A stretch of DNA of 64,000 nt from Paradevosia sp036499825 (GTDB lineage Bacteria; Pseudomonadota; Alphaproteobacteria; Rhizobiales; Devosiaceae): positions 241,882 through 305,881 of the forward strand of contig DASYCZ010000032.1 in the NCBI GenBank assembly GCA_036499825.1, read 5' to 3'. Positions 45,084 through 53,850 of this stretch are shown here, in pieces. Position numbers and translations under genes: made by a program. The notes under the pieces are model-generated. The model did no database searches and was not told the DNA's origin. It saw only the letters and a program-made list of their open reading frames with translations. Within the stretch, counting starts at the first letter, position 1, and each line of letters opens with the position of its first letter.

Positions 45084-46037
45084 CTATTTGCCTCCGCCGA
45101 CGCGGATACGCGGATCGAGCAGGGTGTAGAGCACATCGATCACGATGTTGAGCAGCAGCAGCGCGGCGGTGACGAAGAACAACCCACCCTGGATCATCGG
45201 GTAGTCGCGGCTCATTATGGCATTGCCCAAAAGCGCGCCGATGCCCGGAATGCCGAAGATCGTCTCGATGACGATAGAACCCGAGAGCAGCACGGACAGG
45301 ATCAGGCCGACGACGGTAATGACCGGCATCATCACATTGGCCAAAGCGTGCTTGCCGACCACGACCCATTCCGAAAGCCCCTTGGCGCGGGCGGTACGAA
45401 TGTAATCCTGGCTCAACACTTCAAGCATGGTCGAACGGGTGATGCGGGTGAGCAGGCCCGCCTGCAGCAGTGCCAGCGCCACGGCCGGCATGGTGGTGGT
45501 ACGGAACCAGCCGATCGGATCCTCCGTGAACGGCACATAGCCACCGGTCGGAAGCCAGCCGAGATTCACCGAGAACAGCACGATCATTACCAGCGCCAGC
45601 CAGAAATTGGGCAGGGATACGCCGATCAACGCGAAGACCGTGGCAGCCTGGTCGAGCCAGCGATTGTGGTTGAGCGCCGCCACGATTCCCGTCGCGAGGC
45701 CCAGGACGATGGTCAGCACCATCGAATAGATGGCAATGCCAATGGTGATCGGCGACCGCTGTAGGACGGCGTCCGTAACGGGAATGCCCAGCATCAGCGA
45801 ACGGCCGAGATCGCCGCGGAAGAGATTGGCGTAAAAGCTCAGGATCTGGATGTGGAGTGGCTGGTCGAGACCGAGATTGGCCCGGATCCGAGCCAAATCC
45901 TGCGGCGTTGCCGAGGGGCCGCCGATGACCGTTGCGGCATCGCCGGGGATGATATGGATGATTCCGAAGGCAATAAGACTCACCAGGAGCAGGATGGGGA
46001 TCGCCTGCAGCAGACGGCTGACCGTATATCCAACCAC
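45084..46037 (-). CDS. ABC transporter permease (DppB type), first Dpp system
   Basis: The 317-residue permease starts MVGYTVSRLLQAIPILLLVS and has IIPGDAATVIGG, YIRTARAKGLSEWVVVGKHA in the docking loop and the end IDVLYTLLDPRIRVG. It follows its SBP gene after a 55-base gap with a hairpin. Confidence 0.9.
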   Translation of the reverse strand: MVGYTVSRLLQAIPILLLVSLIAFGIIHIIPGDAATVIGGPSATPQDLARIRANLGLDQPLHIQILSFYANLFRGDLGRSLMLGIPVTDAVLQRSPITIGIAIYSMVLTIVLGLATGIVAALNHNRWLDQAATVFALIGVSLPNFWLALVMIVLFSVNLGWLPTGGYVPFTEDPIGWFRTTTMPAVALALLQAGLLTRITRSTMLEVLSQDYIRTARAKGLSEWVVVGKHALANVMMPVITVVGLILSVLLSGSIVIETIFGIPGIGALLGNAIMSRDYPMIQGGLFFVTAALLLLNIVIDVLYTLLDPRIRVGGGK

Positions 46038-46063
46038 ACGCTCTCTCCCTGCCGGTTGAAAAG

Positions 46064-46087
46064 GGAGGCCGGACGGGACCGGCCTCC
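46064..46087 (-). promoter_or_regulatory. Stem-loop after the first Dpp-type SBP gene
   Basis: A perfect nine-pair stem GGAGGCCGG / CCGGCCTCC with a six-base loop lies five bases after the SBP stop. It probably favours SBP expression over the membrane genes. Confidence 0.6.
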
Positions 46088-46092
46088 GGACA

Positions 46093-47673
46093 TTATTGGT
46101 CGATCCAGACGTTCGAGACGCGCGTGTTGAAGAACGGCACGAAGTTCTTCACGTTGCTGCGCACACCCTGCACATTGGACATGATCCCGAATGGAATGGC
46201 CATGACGTCTTCCAGGGCGATCTGCTGCGCCTTGGCGAAGGCATCGCGGCGTTCATCGATGGTCGCGCCGGATTCTATTTGAGCGAACGCCGTATTGAAG
46301 TCTGCCGGACCCTTGTTGTCGGCCGGCTTGTAGACGTTGTTGGGATCGGCGAGGTTGCGGAGCGACGTCGGGCCGCCCTGGGCCGTCACCGTGGCCCAGA
46401 ACGTATAGAAGAAGTTCCAGCCCGCCGTTTCCTTCTCGCTGGTGGCAAGCGCGGTGGGCCAATCCAGCACGCGCAGCTGCGCATTGATGCCGACGGCCTT
46501 GAGCTGCTCGGCCATCACCAGCGAGCTGTTGTACATGCTGGGGAACTGCTGGTTGGTCAACAACACCACCGGTTCGCCCTTGTAGCCCGCCTTCGCGAGG
46601 AGCTCCTTGGCTTTTTCGGGGTCATGCTGGTTGTAGAGATTACCGCCTTCTTCCGAAAAATAGGACTGGCCCGGAAACTGGAAGGATGCGTTGAGCTTGT
46701 AGGCGCCGTCCGTGGCGGCATCCATGATTTCCTGCATATCGAGTGCCGCAAGTATCGCCTGGCGGACCTCGAGTTTGTCGGTGGGCGGCGCCGACCAGTT
46801 CGGATAGCCGACATTGAGCGAGAAGTTGTCGAGCTTCAGCAACTCCACGCCCTTGGTATTGGCGAGGCGTTCCTGCGATATGGTGGGTACGTTCTCGGCG
46901 ATCTGGATTTCGCCGGTTTCAAGCGCCGCCATGCGCGCGCCGGGCTCGACCAGCATGCGGAAGGTGACGGTATCGACGCAGGCTTCCTTGTGGCCCGCAA
47001 AGCCGCTCATCTGCGGCAGCGCATTGTTCGGCACATACTTGTCGTAGCGCGCCAGCTTCACATAGCTATCAGGTACGAATTCGACGAACTTGAACGGCCC
47101 GGTGCCGATCGGATCGATCTGCCCGGCCGGCTTGGCTGCCTCCTCGCTCGGCATGATGACGATCGGAACGGTGTAGGACGACAGGTTTTCGAGGAAGGTC
47201 GGCTGCGCCTTGTTGAGGGTAATGACGAAAGTTTCCGCATCCGGAGCTTCCCAGCCTTTGACCACATCGAGAGTAGAGCGGTTGACGCCAACTTTCTTGT
47301 AGCGGTCGAAGGAGGCGAGGACATCGGCCGAAGTCATCGGCTTGCCGTTGTGGAAGGTAACGCCCTGGCGCAGCTTGAACGTGTAGGTCAGCCCGTCCGC
47401 GCTGACATCCATGCTTTGCGCCAGGTCCGCGACCGGGTTCATGTTCTCGTCGCGAGTGACGAGCGTTTCGAACACGTTCATCGCCACGTTGCGGGTGGCC
47501 GATGAGGTGGCGGTCTGCTGGTCGAGCGTGCTCATGCTGGCTTCCATGCCCACGACGAGATCGCCTCCCACCTTGGGACACGAGAACACGTCCTCCGCCC
47601 AGGCCCCGGTACTGGCAAGCAAAGCGCCGGCGAGCACCGGCAGCAGCAATGGAATTTTTCGGTTAGACGACAT
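46093..47673 (-). CDS. Peptide-type ABC transporter substrate-binding protein, first Dpp system
   Basis: The 526-residue SBP_bac_5 protein has a Sec signal peptide (ending TGAWA) and the family segment AQSMDVSADGLTYTFKLRQG, followed by VTFHNGKPMT. A Cys pair (FSCPKVGG near the start of the mature protein; HKEACVDT) is present. The ligand is not known; the neighbours suggest an acidic sugar or an aromatic conjugate. It lies 59 bases after the amidohydrolase gene. Confidence 0.9.
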   Translation of the reverse strand: MSSNRKIPLLLPVLAGALLASTGAWAEDVFSCPKVGGDLVVGMEASMSTLDQQTATSSATRNVAMNVFETLVTRDENMNPVADLAQSMDVSADGLTYTFKLRQGVTFHNGKPMTSADVLASFDRYKKVGVNRSTLDVVKGWEAPDAETFVITLNKAQPTFLENLSSYTVPIVIMPSEEAAKPAGQIDPIGTGPFKFVEFVPDSYVKLARYDKYVPNNALPQMSGFAGHKEACVDTVTFRMLVEPGARMAALETGEIQIAENVPTISQERLANTKGVELLKLDNFSLNVGYPNWSAPPTDKLEVRQAILAALDMQEIMDAATDGAYKLNASFQFPGQSYFSEEGGNLYNQHDPEKAKELLAKAGYKGEPVVLLTNQQFPSMYNSSLVMAEQLKAVGINAQLRVLDWPTALATSEKETAGWNFFYTFWATVTAQGGPTSLRNLADPNNVYKPADNKGPADFNTAFAQIESGATIDERRDAFAKAQQIALEDVMAIPFGIMSNVQGVRSNVKNFVPFFNTRVSNVWIDQ

Positions 47674-47732
47674 GCAATTCTCCCTTTTTGCTTTGTATCG
47701 ACGTCACTTACTAAAAGTCTGTCCCAGACCGA

Positions 47733-48593
47733 TCAGACGCTCAGACCTCCATGCCACCAGTGGTGGAAGGGATTGGAATGAAGGATCGCCTCGATGGTCG
47801 CCTGGCTGACGCGCGGCAGTGCCGTCCCCTCGACCTGGGCATTGATGTTGCGCAACCCGTCGATGGACTCGCGGACGTTGGAGAAGGGGAAGTCGGTGCC
47901 CCAGAAGATCTTGTCGCGCTCGGTGATGCGGTATTCCTGGGCCGCTATGAGCGTGTTCCAGAATTGCCAGGGCCGGTAGAACAGCGCCGAAACCTCGCAG
48001 TAGACATTGGGTCGCTTGCGGGCGACCACGATGCACTCCTCGGACCAGGGATGGGCCATATGGGCCATGATCATCTTGAGGTCGGGGTGGCGGCTGGCGA
48101 TTTCGTCGACGGCCAGCGGGCGGCCATATTCGATCGGCGCGTTCTCGGCGAAAGTCGTGCCCATATGCATGGTCAGGGGCAGATTGTTGGCCACGCAATA
48201 TTTGTAGATCGGCTCCATGCGAGGATCGAGCAGCGACACGCCATTGTAGATCGGCCCGAACTTGACGCCCTTGAGCTTGAGGTCCTCGACCGCGTGGACC
48301 AGGAGGTCCATCGCATCGGCGCGGCGCGGATCGACGGCCGCGAAGCCGACGAACTTGTCGGGATACTTCCTGACTGCTTCCGCCGTGACCTCGTCATCAC
48401 CATCGATGCCGGCGCTGTCGCCGTAGCGCAGGGTGAAGACGATGGCCTTGTCGACCTCCGACATGGCCTTATGGGTGGTGTCGGGATCAGCCTGCGGACT
48501 TACCGAGCCGGGGCGCGAATAGGCGGTGCCGGTCGCGAACTGCTCGCGCACATGTTCGGGCTTCCAGAGATTGACGTGGCAATCGACGATCAT
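47733..48593 (-). CDS. Amidohydrolase family protein (Amidohydro_2 type)
   Basis: The 286-residue TIM-barrel hydrolase has later metal-site elements LTMHMGTTFAE, MAHMAHPW and WGTDFPFSN (Asp). The first motif, normally DxHxH, reads DCHVN, so the second His is Asn. This subgroup includes decarboxylases and lactonases as well as hydrolases. It starts ten bases after rraA-like gene in the same operon. It may open a lactone or decarboxylate a ring acid (inferred). Confidence 0.82.
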   Translation of the reverse strand: MIVDCHVNLWKPEHVREQFATGTAYSRPGSVSPQADPDTTHKAMSEVDKAIVFTLRYGDSAGIDGDDEVTAEAVRKYPDKFVGFAAVDPRRADAMDLLVHAVEDLKLKGVKFGPIYNGVSLLDPRMEPIYKYCVANNLPLTMHMGTTFAENAPIEYGRPLAVDEIASRHPDLKMIMAHMAHPWSEECIVVARKRPNVYCEVSALFYRPWQFWNTLIAAQEYRITERDKIFWGTDFPFSNVRESIDGLRNINAQVEGTALPRVSQATIEAILHSNPFHHWWHGGLSV

Positions 48594-48603
48594 CTCATTC
48601 CCC

Positions 48604-49281
48604 TCACAGCACGCCGAATTCGGCGAAGACTTCGGCCAGCTTACGGCCGGCCATCAGTGCTTCCTTGGTGTTGTTCTCGCCCTTGAGCTTGTCATAGGCG
48701 GCTGCCAGCACCTGCTTTTCAAGCGCCCGCGGGATGACCACGCAGCCATCGGCATCGCCGAACAGGATGTCACCGGGATGGATCAGCACCCCGGCGCATT
48801 CGACCGGTACGTCGATGGCGACGACCTTGCCGCGCCCCTTGCTGTCCAGTGGTCCGATGCCGCCATGGAACACCGGAAACTGCAGTTCACGCACGTCGCG
48901 GATATCGCGCACGAAACCGTCCATCACCGCGCCGGCGGCGCCCCGCACCTTGGAGGCGGTGCTCAGCAATCCGCCCCAGGGAGCGATGCGGCCGGTGCCG
49001 CCGCAGGAGCATACGGCGACATCGCCCTTGCCGAGGCTGTCGACGAGTTCAATCTCGAGTTCATAGGGGTTTTCGCCGTCTTCGGGACGCGCGTAGACAT
49101 CGGCATACAGCATGGTGCGGGCGCGGCCGACCATGACCAGGCTGTCGTCGAGCGGCCGGATACGCGAGGGCAGGGCCTGATGCATGTAGCCGAGGCTGTC
49201 GAGCACATCGGACAGCATGGAGCAGAAGAACTTCGTCCGCATCTCCTCCACGATATCCATGCCGTTCTTCTCCGAAGTCAT
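48604..49281 (-). CDS. RraA family protein (HMG/CHA aldolase-like)
   Basis: The 225-residue protein has GGLLSTASKVRGAAGAVMDG, then FVRDIRDV and GDILFGDADGCVVIPR. These match RraA-family proteins, many of which are 4-hydroxy-4-methyl-2-oxoglutarate or 4-carboxy-4-hydroxy-2-oxoadipate aldolases or oxaloacetate decarboxylases. The catalytic Arg-Asp pair is in FVRDI. ATG at 49281 with GGAG upstream is better than a TTG 12 bases earlier. It is the first gene of the operon, directly behind a LacI-type operator. Confidence 0.84.
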   Translation of the reverse strand: MTSEKNGMDIVEEMRTKFFCSMLSDVLDSLGYMHQALPSRIRPLDDSLVMVGRARTMLYADVYARPEDGENPYELEIELVDSLGKGDVAVCSCGGTGRIAPWGGLLSTASKVRGAAGAVMDGFVRDIRDVRELQFPVFHGGIGPLDSKGRGKVVAIDVPVECAGVLIHPGDILFGDADGCVVIPRALEKQVLAAAYDKLKGENNTKEALMAGRKLAEVFAEFGVL

Positions 49282-49294
49282 TATTCGCTCCAAG

Positions 49295-49308
49295 CTTTAT
49301 CGTTAAAG
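49295..49308. promoter_or_regulatory. Candidate LacI-family operator
   Basis: CTTTAACGATAAAG on the minus strand is a 14-base palindrome with the central CG that LacI/GalR proteins favour and one mismatched pair. It lies 14 bases before the rraA-like start and 50 bases after the LacI-family gene. Confidence 0.6.
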
Positions 49309-49360
49309 TAAAGGATAGTCAGCTTTTCCAGGAAGCGTCAAGAGGGCGCTACGATGCGTC

Positions 49361-50440
49361 TCAGCTCGACTCGGCGGGCGTAAATTCTACTGGCAGAACA
49401 ATATCTTGCTGTGTGAATTGGCCTGTGGTGAAACTCGCCAGCAATTCCTCGCCAGCGCGCTTGCCCATCTCGTATGCGGCCGATCGGACGGTGGTCAGGG
49501 GTGGGGATGCATAGGCGACGAAATCGAAGCCATTGAAGCCGGTAACCTTCACTTCTTCCGGGACCATGATGTGATTGGCCGCCAGCCACCGCAGCGCCGC
49601 CATGGCCATGCGGTCATTGCCGCCGATGATGGCATCCGGCTTGCCGTATTGGGCGAGCGTTGCCGCCAGGGCCGCCTGCGTGTCGCCAACGCTTTCATCG
49701 CCGCAATGAGCGATGATGAGGTCGGCTCCTGCTGCCTCGCAGGCGAGGCGCACGCCGATCTCGCGTTCGATCATCGCCGGCCATTCCTCATCGGGCACGA
49801 GCATGATGATGCGCCGCGCGCCGCGGGACAAAACATGCTTGGCGACCTGTGCGGCGCCTCCCCGGTCGTCCTGACGGATGGTGCAGACGCCAGGTGCCGA
49901 GGCACTCTCCTGGATCAGGACCAACGGAACGCCGAGCGTCGTCAACCGCTTGATGAGGCTCGCCCGCAAATCCTGGGGGCCGGACAGCAGGGCGCAAAGA
50001 CCGTCGGTTTGAAATTGCGCCAACAGCGAGGAATTCTCGATGGTCGTCGAACGCACCCCTTGCAGCACAAGGCTGTAGCCGCGGTCGGTGGCGACGTTGG
50101 ACAATCCCGCCACGACCTGGGTCGTGAACGGATCATTGAGAAATTCCGGTACGTCATCGAGGATCAGCATGCCGATGGCAAAGGCCTGGCGGCTGCGCAG
50201 CCGCCGAGCCATGGCGTGGGGGCGATATCCGAGGCGTTCGACCGCGGCCAGCACCTTGTCGCGCGTTTCCGCACCAACCTGGCCGCTGCGATGGTTGAGC
50301 ACGTTGGACACCGTCATCGGCGTAACCCCAGCGTACTCGGCAACTTCTTTCAGGGTGGTAGCACGCGAGAAGGCGCCTGACCGAGAACTGGAACGAGGCA
50401 CAGCAGCTCCGGGGCCACCCTTGGGCCACTGGTTGACCAT
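49361..50440 (-). CDS. LacI family transcriptional regulator
   Basis: The 359-residue repressor has an N-terminal helix-turn-helix (TLKEVAEYAGVTPMTVSNVL) and hinge (YRPHAMARRLRSRQ), then a periplasmic-binding-like domain. Its N-terminus is extended by about 25 residues before the helix-turn-helix, and the start is uncertain: MVNQWPKGG at 50440 is chosen, with open frame continuing upstream. It lies between two catabolic operons on the same strand and probably controls the downstream one through the palindrome at 49295. Confidence 0.88.
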   Translation of the reverse strand: MVNQWPKGGPGAAVPRSSSRSGAFSRATTLKEVAEYAGVTPMTVSNVLNHRSGQVGAETRDKVLAAVERLGYRPHAMARRLRSRQAFAIGMLILDDVPEFLNDPFTTQVVAGLSNVATDRGYSLVLQGVRSTTIENSSLLAQFQTDGLCALLSGPQDLRASLIKRLTTLGVPLVLIQESASAPGVCTIRQDDRGGAAQVAKHVLSRGARRIIMLVPDEEWPAMIEREIGVRLACEAAGADLIIAHCGDESVGDTQAALAATLAQYGKPDAIIGGNDRMAMAALRWLAANHIMVPEEVKVTGFNGFDFVAYASPPLTTVRSAAYEMGKRAGEELLASFTTGQFTQQDIVLPVEFTPAESS

Positions 50441-50574
50441 GTGCCGATCTATTTGCCGGCTGTAGCGCCTGTCAAGGTCCGGCGAAGAGAACGTCCCTCG
50501 CCTGGTGCCAACGACGGTCTGTCGGGTCGCAGTCTTTCGCGGTGCGGACATCGAGATGATCAGGAGAATGCGCC

Positions 50575-51771
50575 TCAAGCGGCCCAGGCGGACTGTTCGG
50601 TGACGACGGCTTCATCGATGATGATGCCGAAGCCGGGTCGGCTCGAGAGATGGAATTCACCGTTTTCGGGCAATGGCGGCTCCTTCTCGAAGAAATAGCG
50701 CCGGCGCATGGTGCGCTCCACGAATTCGCCCAGCGGGCAGGTGCCGGGCGACTGGCTGGCGACGACGTGGAGGGCCGCCCGCAGGCCATGGCCGTGGGGG
50801 ATGACGGTGGCGTCGTAGAGTTCGCCCATGGCGCACATCTGCACCAGGGCGGTGACGCCGCCGCACCATTCGGGATCGGGCTGAAGAATGGAGACCGCGC
50901 CGGTCTCGAGGAAGCGCTTGGTTTCCCAGCGGGTATATAGATGCTCACCCCCGGCGACAGGGATACCGCATTTCTGGGCGAGCGCGGCCCAGGCCTCGGC
51001 CTTGTCGGGATTGAAGGGCTCTTCGATCCAGCGGGGGCGATAGTCTCGGACGCGGTCGGCCCACATCATGGTGTAGTTGAAATCCCACGCCATGGAGGCA
51101 TCGAACATCAGCTCGGCATCATCCCCCAGGGTTTCGCGCAGGACACGGACGAGATCGACATTGTGCCGGAGCCCCTCGCTGCCATCGGCGGGGCCACGGC
51201 CCATGAACCATTTCTGGCGGCGATAGCCCTGCTGGCGGAAGGCCAGGGCCTGTTCGCGGATGGCGCCGGCATCCTGGGCGTAGCCGATGGTGCTGACATA
51301 GGCCTCGATGACCGGGTCCTGGCTACCGCCGAGCAGGCGATAGACCGGGGTGTTGTAATATTTGCCGCGCAGATCCCACAGGGCATTGTCGATGGTGCCG
51401 ATCCCCATCATGAACAGGCCGGTGCGGCTATGGCGGTTGGAGCGGTACATCTTGTCCCACAACAGCGCGCCGGCCAGCGGGTCTTCGCCGATCAGCATGG
51501 GCTCGAGAAAGTTCTTGATGGTGAAGGCGGCGGACAGGTCGACCGGACCATAGAAGCCTTCGACGCCTTCGTCGGTGCGAATGGTCAGATAGAGTTCTTC
51601 CGCCATTTCCTGCCCATGCGCGTCACCTTTGAGGGCGCGCAGGGCGGGGCGCTTTTCGCGGAAGCTGTAGATGTCGCTCGGCATGGCGCGGTCGGTATGG
51701 CGGAAGGAAGCGACCGAGGCGCCGCTGCGCCGGCCGACATATCGGGTGAATTCGATGGCGGTGATTTTCAT
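50575..51771 (-). CDS. Enolase superfamily enzyme (mandelate racemase subgroup), second copy
   Basis: The 398-residue enzyme has ligands in LMFDASMAWDF (Asp), RWIEEPF (Glu) and AGGEHLY (Glu), and the Asp-His pair in QPDPEWCGG and VIPHGHGL. It is only distantly similar to the first enolase-family protein of the window. The start MKITAIEFTRYVGRRSG is typical. It ends the second Dpp operon and probably dehydrates an acid sugar. Confidence 0.87.
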   Translation of the reverse strand: MKITAIEFTRYVGRRSGASVASFRHTDRAMPSDIYSFREKRPALRALKGDAHGQEMAEELYLTIRTDEGVEGFYGPVDLSAAFTIKNFLEPMLIGEDPLAGALLWDKMYRSNRHSRTGLFMMGIGTIDNALWDLRGKYYNTPVYRLLGGSQDPVIEAYVSTIGYAQDAGAIREQALAFRQQGYRRQKWFMGRGPADGSEGLRHNVDLVRVLRETLGDDAELMFDASMAWDFNYTMMWADRVRDYRPRWIEEPFNPDKAEAWAALAQKCGIPVAGGEHLYTRWETKRFLETGAVSILQPDPEWCGGVTALVQMCAMGELYDATVIPHGHGLRAALHVVASQSPGTCPLGEFVERTMRRRYFFEKEPPLPENGEFHLSSRPGFGIIIDEAVVTEQSAWAA

Positions 51772-51807
51772 GATTGTCTCCGTGGGCTGCGGCCCGTTGA
51801 GCTGGGG

Positions 51808-52806
51808 TCAGCCGTCGACGCCCGATGCGTTGAGCAGGGCTTCGCCGCGCAATGTGCGTGTCAGATTTTCGCCCACCGCCTCGATGGCGCGGACCCGGGA
51901 CTCGCGGGTGATGGCGCAGGAGTGCGGGGTCATGATGACGTTGAAGTGGTGGATAGGATAGGGGCTGGGATAGGTCTTGGCCGCCTCGTTGGGCCAGACG
52001 TCCAGCGCGGCGCCGGCCAGCTTGCCGGAGGCCAGCGCCTCATACATCGCCTCCTGGTCGACCATGGCGGCGCGGCCGATATTGATGAGGAAACTCTGGT
52101 CGGGCATGGCTGCCAGCCGCTCGGCACTGAGGAAGGTACGGGTGTCGTCGGTGAGCGGCAGCGCGATGACCAGATGCTGGCTCCGGGCCAGATAGGGCTC
52201 GGGGCTGGCGAGCGAGCCGATGAAATCGAGCCCAAGCGCCGTGGCGTCGTATTTTTCGGGATTGCGGGTCAGGGCGCCGACCCGCATGCCGAAGGCCTTG
52301 GCACGGTGAGCGATGGCCTGGCCGATGCTGCCCAGGCCCGCAATGCAAAGTGTCGTGCCATGCAGTTCGCCGCCCATCGAGCCGCGCAAGCGTCCGGGCA
52401 GCAGTTGCTGGGACCAGTCGCCGCGATAGGCCAGGGCTTCGTGGATCTGGATCAGGCGCCGGTTGAGAGCCACAAGGCTCATCAGCACGAATTCGGAAAT
52501 GGTGATGGCGGCGGGATTGGCGCGGGCGATGGGAATAGCGCGGTCGCGCAGGATCCGGGCGACTTCGCCTTCGCCCAGCCTGTCGATGCCGTGGCCCAGA
52601 ACATGCACGAAGCGCAGCCTGCTGGCGCCTTTAAGGATATCGAGCGGCAACTGCCCGGCGACGACATCGAATTCTCCGGCCCGTTCGGCGAGCTCGGCCG
52701 GCTTGTGGCGATTGCCGTAGACGACGGTGCAGTCGGCGGGCCAGTTGGCCTCGATCAGCTCCACTTCCTCCGGCTGGACCGGCCAGTTTGCGAGAACGGT
52801 GAGCAT
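51808..52806 (-). CDS. D-2-hydroxyacid dehydrogenase family protein
   Basis: The 332-residue protein has the NAD-binding motif GLGSIGQAIAHRAKAFGMRV, the catalytic Arg in NIGRAAMVDQEA and catalytic His in MTPHSCAIT. The family reduces 2-keto acids or oxidises D-2-hydroxy acids. It lies six bases after dppF and 36 bases before the enolase gene, so it likely acts on the same pathway. Confidence 0.88.
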   Translation of the reverse strand: MLTVLANWPVQPEEVELIEANWPADCTVVYGNRHKPAELAERAGEFDVVAGQLPLDILKGASRLRFVHVLGHGIDRLGEGEVARILRDRAIPIARANPAAITISEFVLMSLVALNRRLIQIHEALAYRGDWSQQLLPGRLRGSMGGELHGTTLCIAGLGSIGQAIAHRAKAFGMRVGALTRNPEKYDATALGLDFIGSLASPEPYLARSQHLVIALPLTDDTRTFLSAERLAAMPDQSFLINIGRAAMVDQEAMYEALASGKLAGAALDVWPNEAAKTYPSPYPIHHFNVIMTPHSCAITRESRVRAIEAVGENLTRTLRGEALLNASGVDG

Positions 52807-52812
52807 TGAGTT

Positions 52813-53850
52813 CTATCTCCGCAGATTTTGGGGGGTGGACGAGGCCGGACTTGCGGTCGGCAATTCGGGAAACAGGCAAGCGCTGGCATGGCCGTGATTG
52901 CCGCGATCGGCGAGGGCTGGGTCTTGCTGGGCGCAGACATCGCGGGCTTTCCAGCAGCGGGTGCGGAAGCGGCAGCCGCTTGGGATGTTGCTGGGACTGG
53001 GAATTTCGCCCTTGAGCGCGATGCGGTTGCGCAGGTTGCGCGCCTTGGGATCGGCTACCGGCACGGAGGAAAGCAGTGACTGGGTGTAGGGATGGGTGGC
53101 GCGTTCGTAGATATCGTCCTCGGTGCCCGTCTCGACGATGCGGCCCAGATACATGACGGCGATGCGGCTTGCGATGGAGCGCACGATGACCATGTCGTGG
53201 GAGATGAAGAGATAGGACAGGCCCAGTTCCCGCTGCAGCCGGCGCAGCAGATTGATCACCTGCGCCTGCACCGACACATCGAGCGCCGAGACCGGTTCGT
53301 CGCAGATGATCAGCGGCGGGCTGACGGCGAGAGCGCGGGCGATGCCGACGCGCTGGCGCTGTCCGCCCGACAGTGCATGAGGATAGCGGTCGGCATAAAG
53401 GGCCCCCAGGCCGACCTGTTCGAGCAGTTCTCGAATGCGGGCTTCGCGCTTATCCCTTGGCAGCAGATCCGGATGGATCTCCCAGGCCTCGCCGATGATT
53501 TCGCGCAGCGTCATGCGCGGATTGAGCGAGGTATAGGGGTCCTGGAAGACGATCTGGATATCGCGGCCCGCAGTCGCCGAGGCGGTGAAAACGTCGCGAC
53601 CACGGAACCGGGCCGTGCCGGCGCTGGGCTGCTCCAGGCCGACCAGCAGGCGGGCCAGCGTGGATTTGCCGCTGCCCGATTCACCCACGATGGCAAGGGT
53701 TTCGCCCGTGCCTAGATCGAGATCGACGCCGTCAAGGGCGCGGATCGGTGGCCTTTCGCCCCCGAACAGGGAATGTCCGGTATGATAGCGTTTTTCGAGG
53801 CCACGTACGGACAGAAGCGGAGCGGATGGCGCGCTGACATCACTGGACAT
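52813..53850 (-). CDS. ABC transporter ATP-binding protein (DppF type), second Dpp system
   Basis: The 345-residue ATPase has GESGSGKST, IVFQDPYTSLNPRM, LSGGQRQRVGIARAL and LIICDEPVSALDVSVQ. The C-terminal cluster is CRFRTRCWKARDVC. The start MSSDVSAPSAPLLSV at 53850 overlaps the dppD stop by eleven bases. The C-terminal 20 residues are Pro/Ser-rich. Confidence 0.9.
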   Translation of the reverse strand: MSSDVSAPSAPLLSVRGLEKRYHTGHSLFGGERPPIRALDGVDLDLGTGETLAIVGESGSGKSTLARLLVGLEQPSAGTARFRGRDVFTASATAGRDIQIVFQDPYTSLNPRMTLREIIGEAWEIHPDLLPRDKREARIRELLEQVGLGALYADRYPHALSGGQRQRVGIARALAVSPPLIICDEPVSALDVSVQAQVINLLRRLQRELGLSYLFISHDMVIVRSIASRIAVMYLGRIVETGTEDDIYERATHPYTQSLLSSVPVADPKARNLRNRIALKGEIPSPSNIPSGCRFRTRCWKARDVCAQQDPALADRGNHGHASACLFPELPTASPASSTPQNLRR

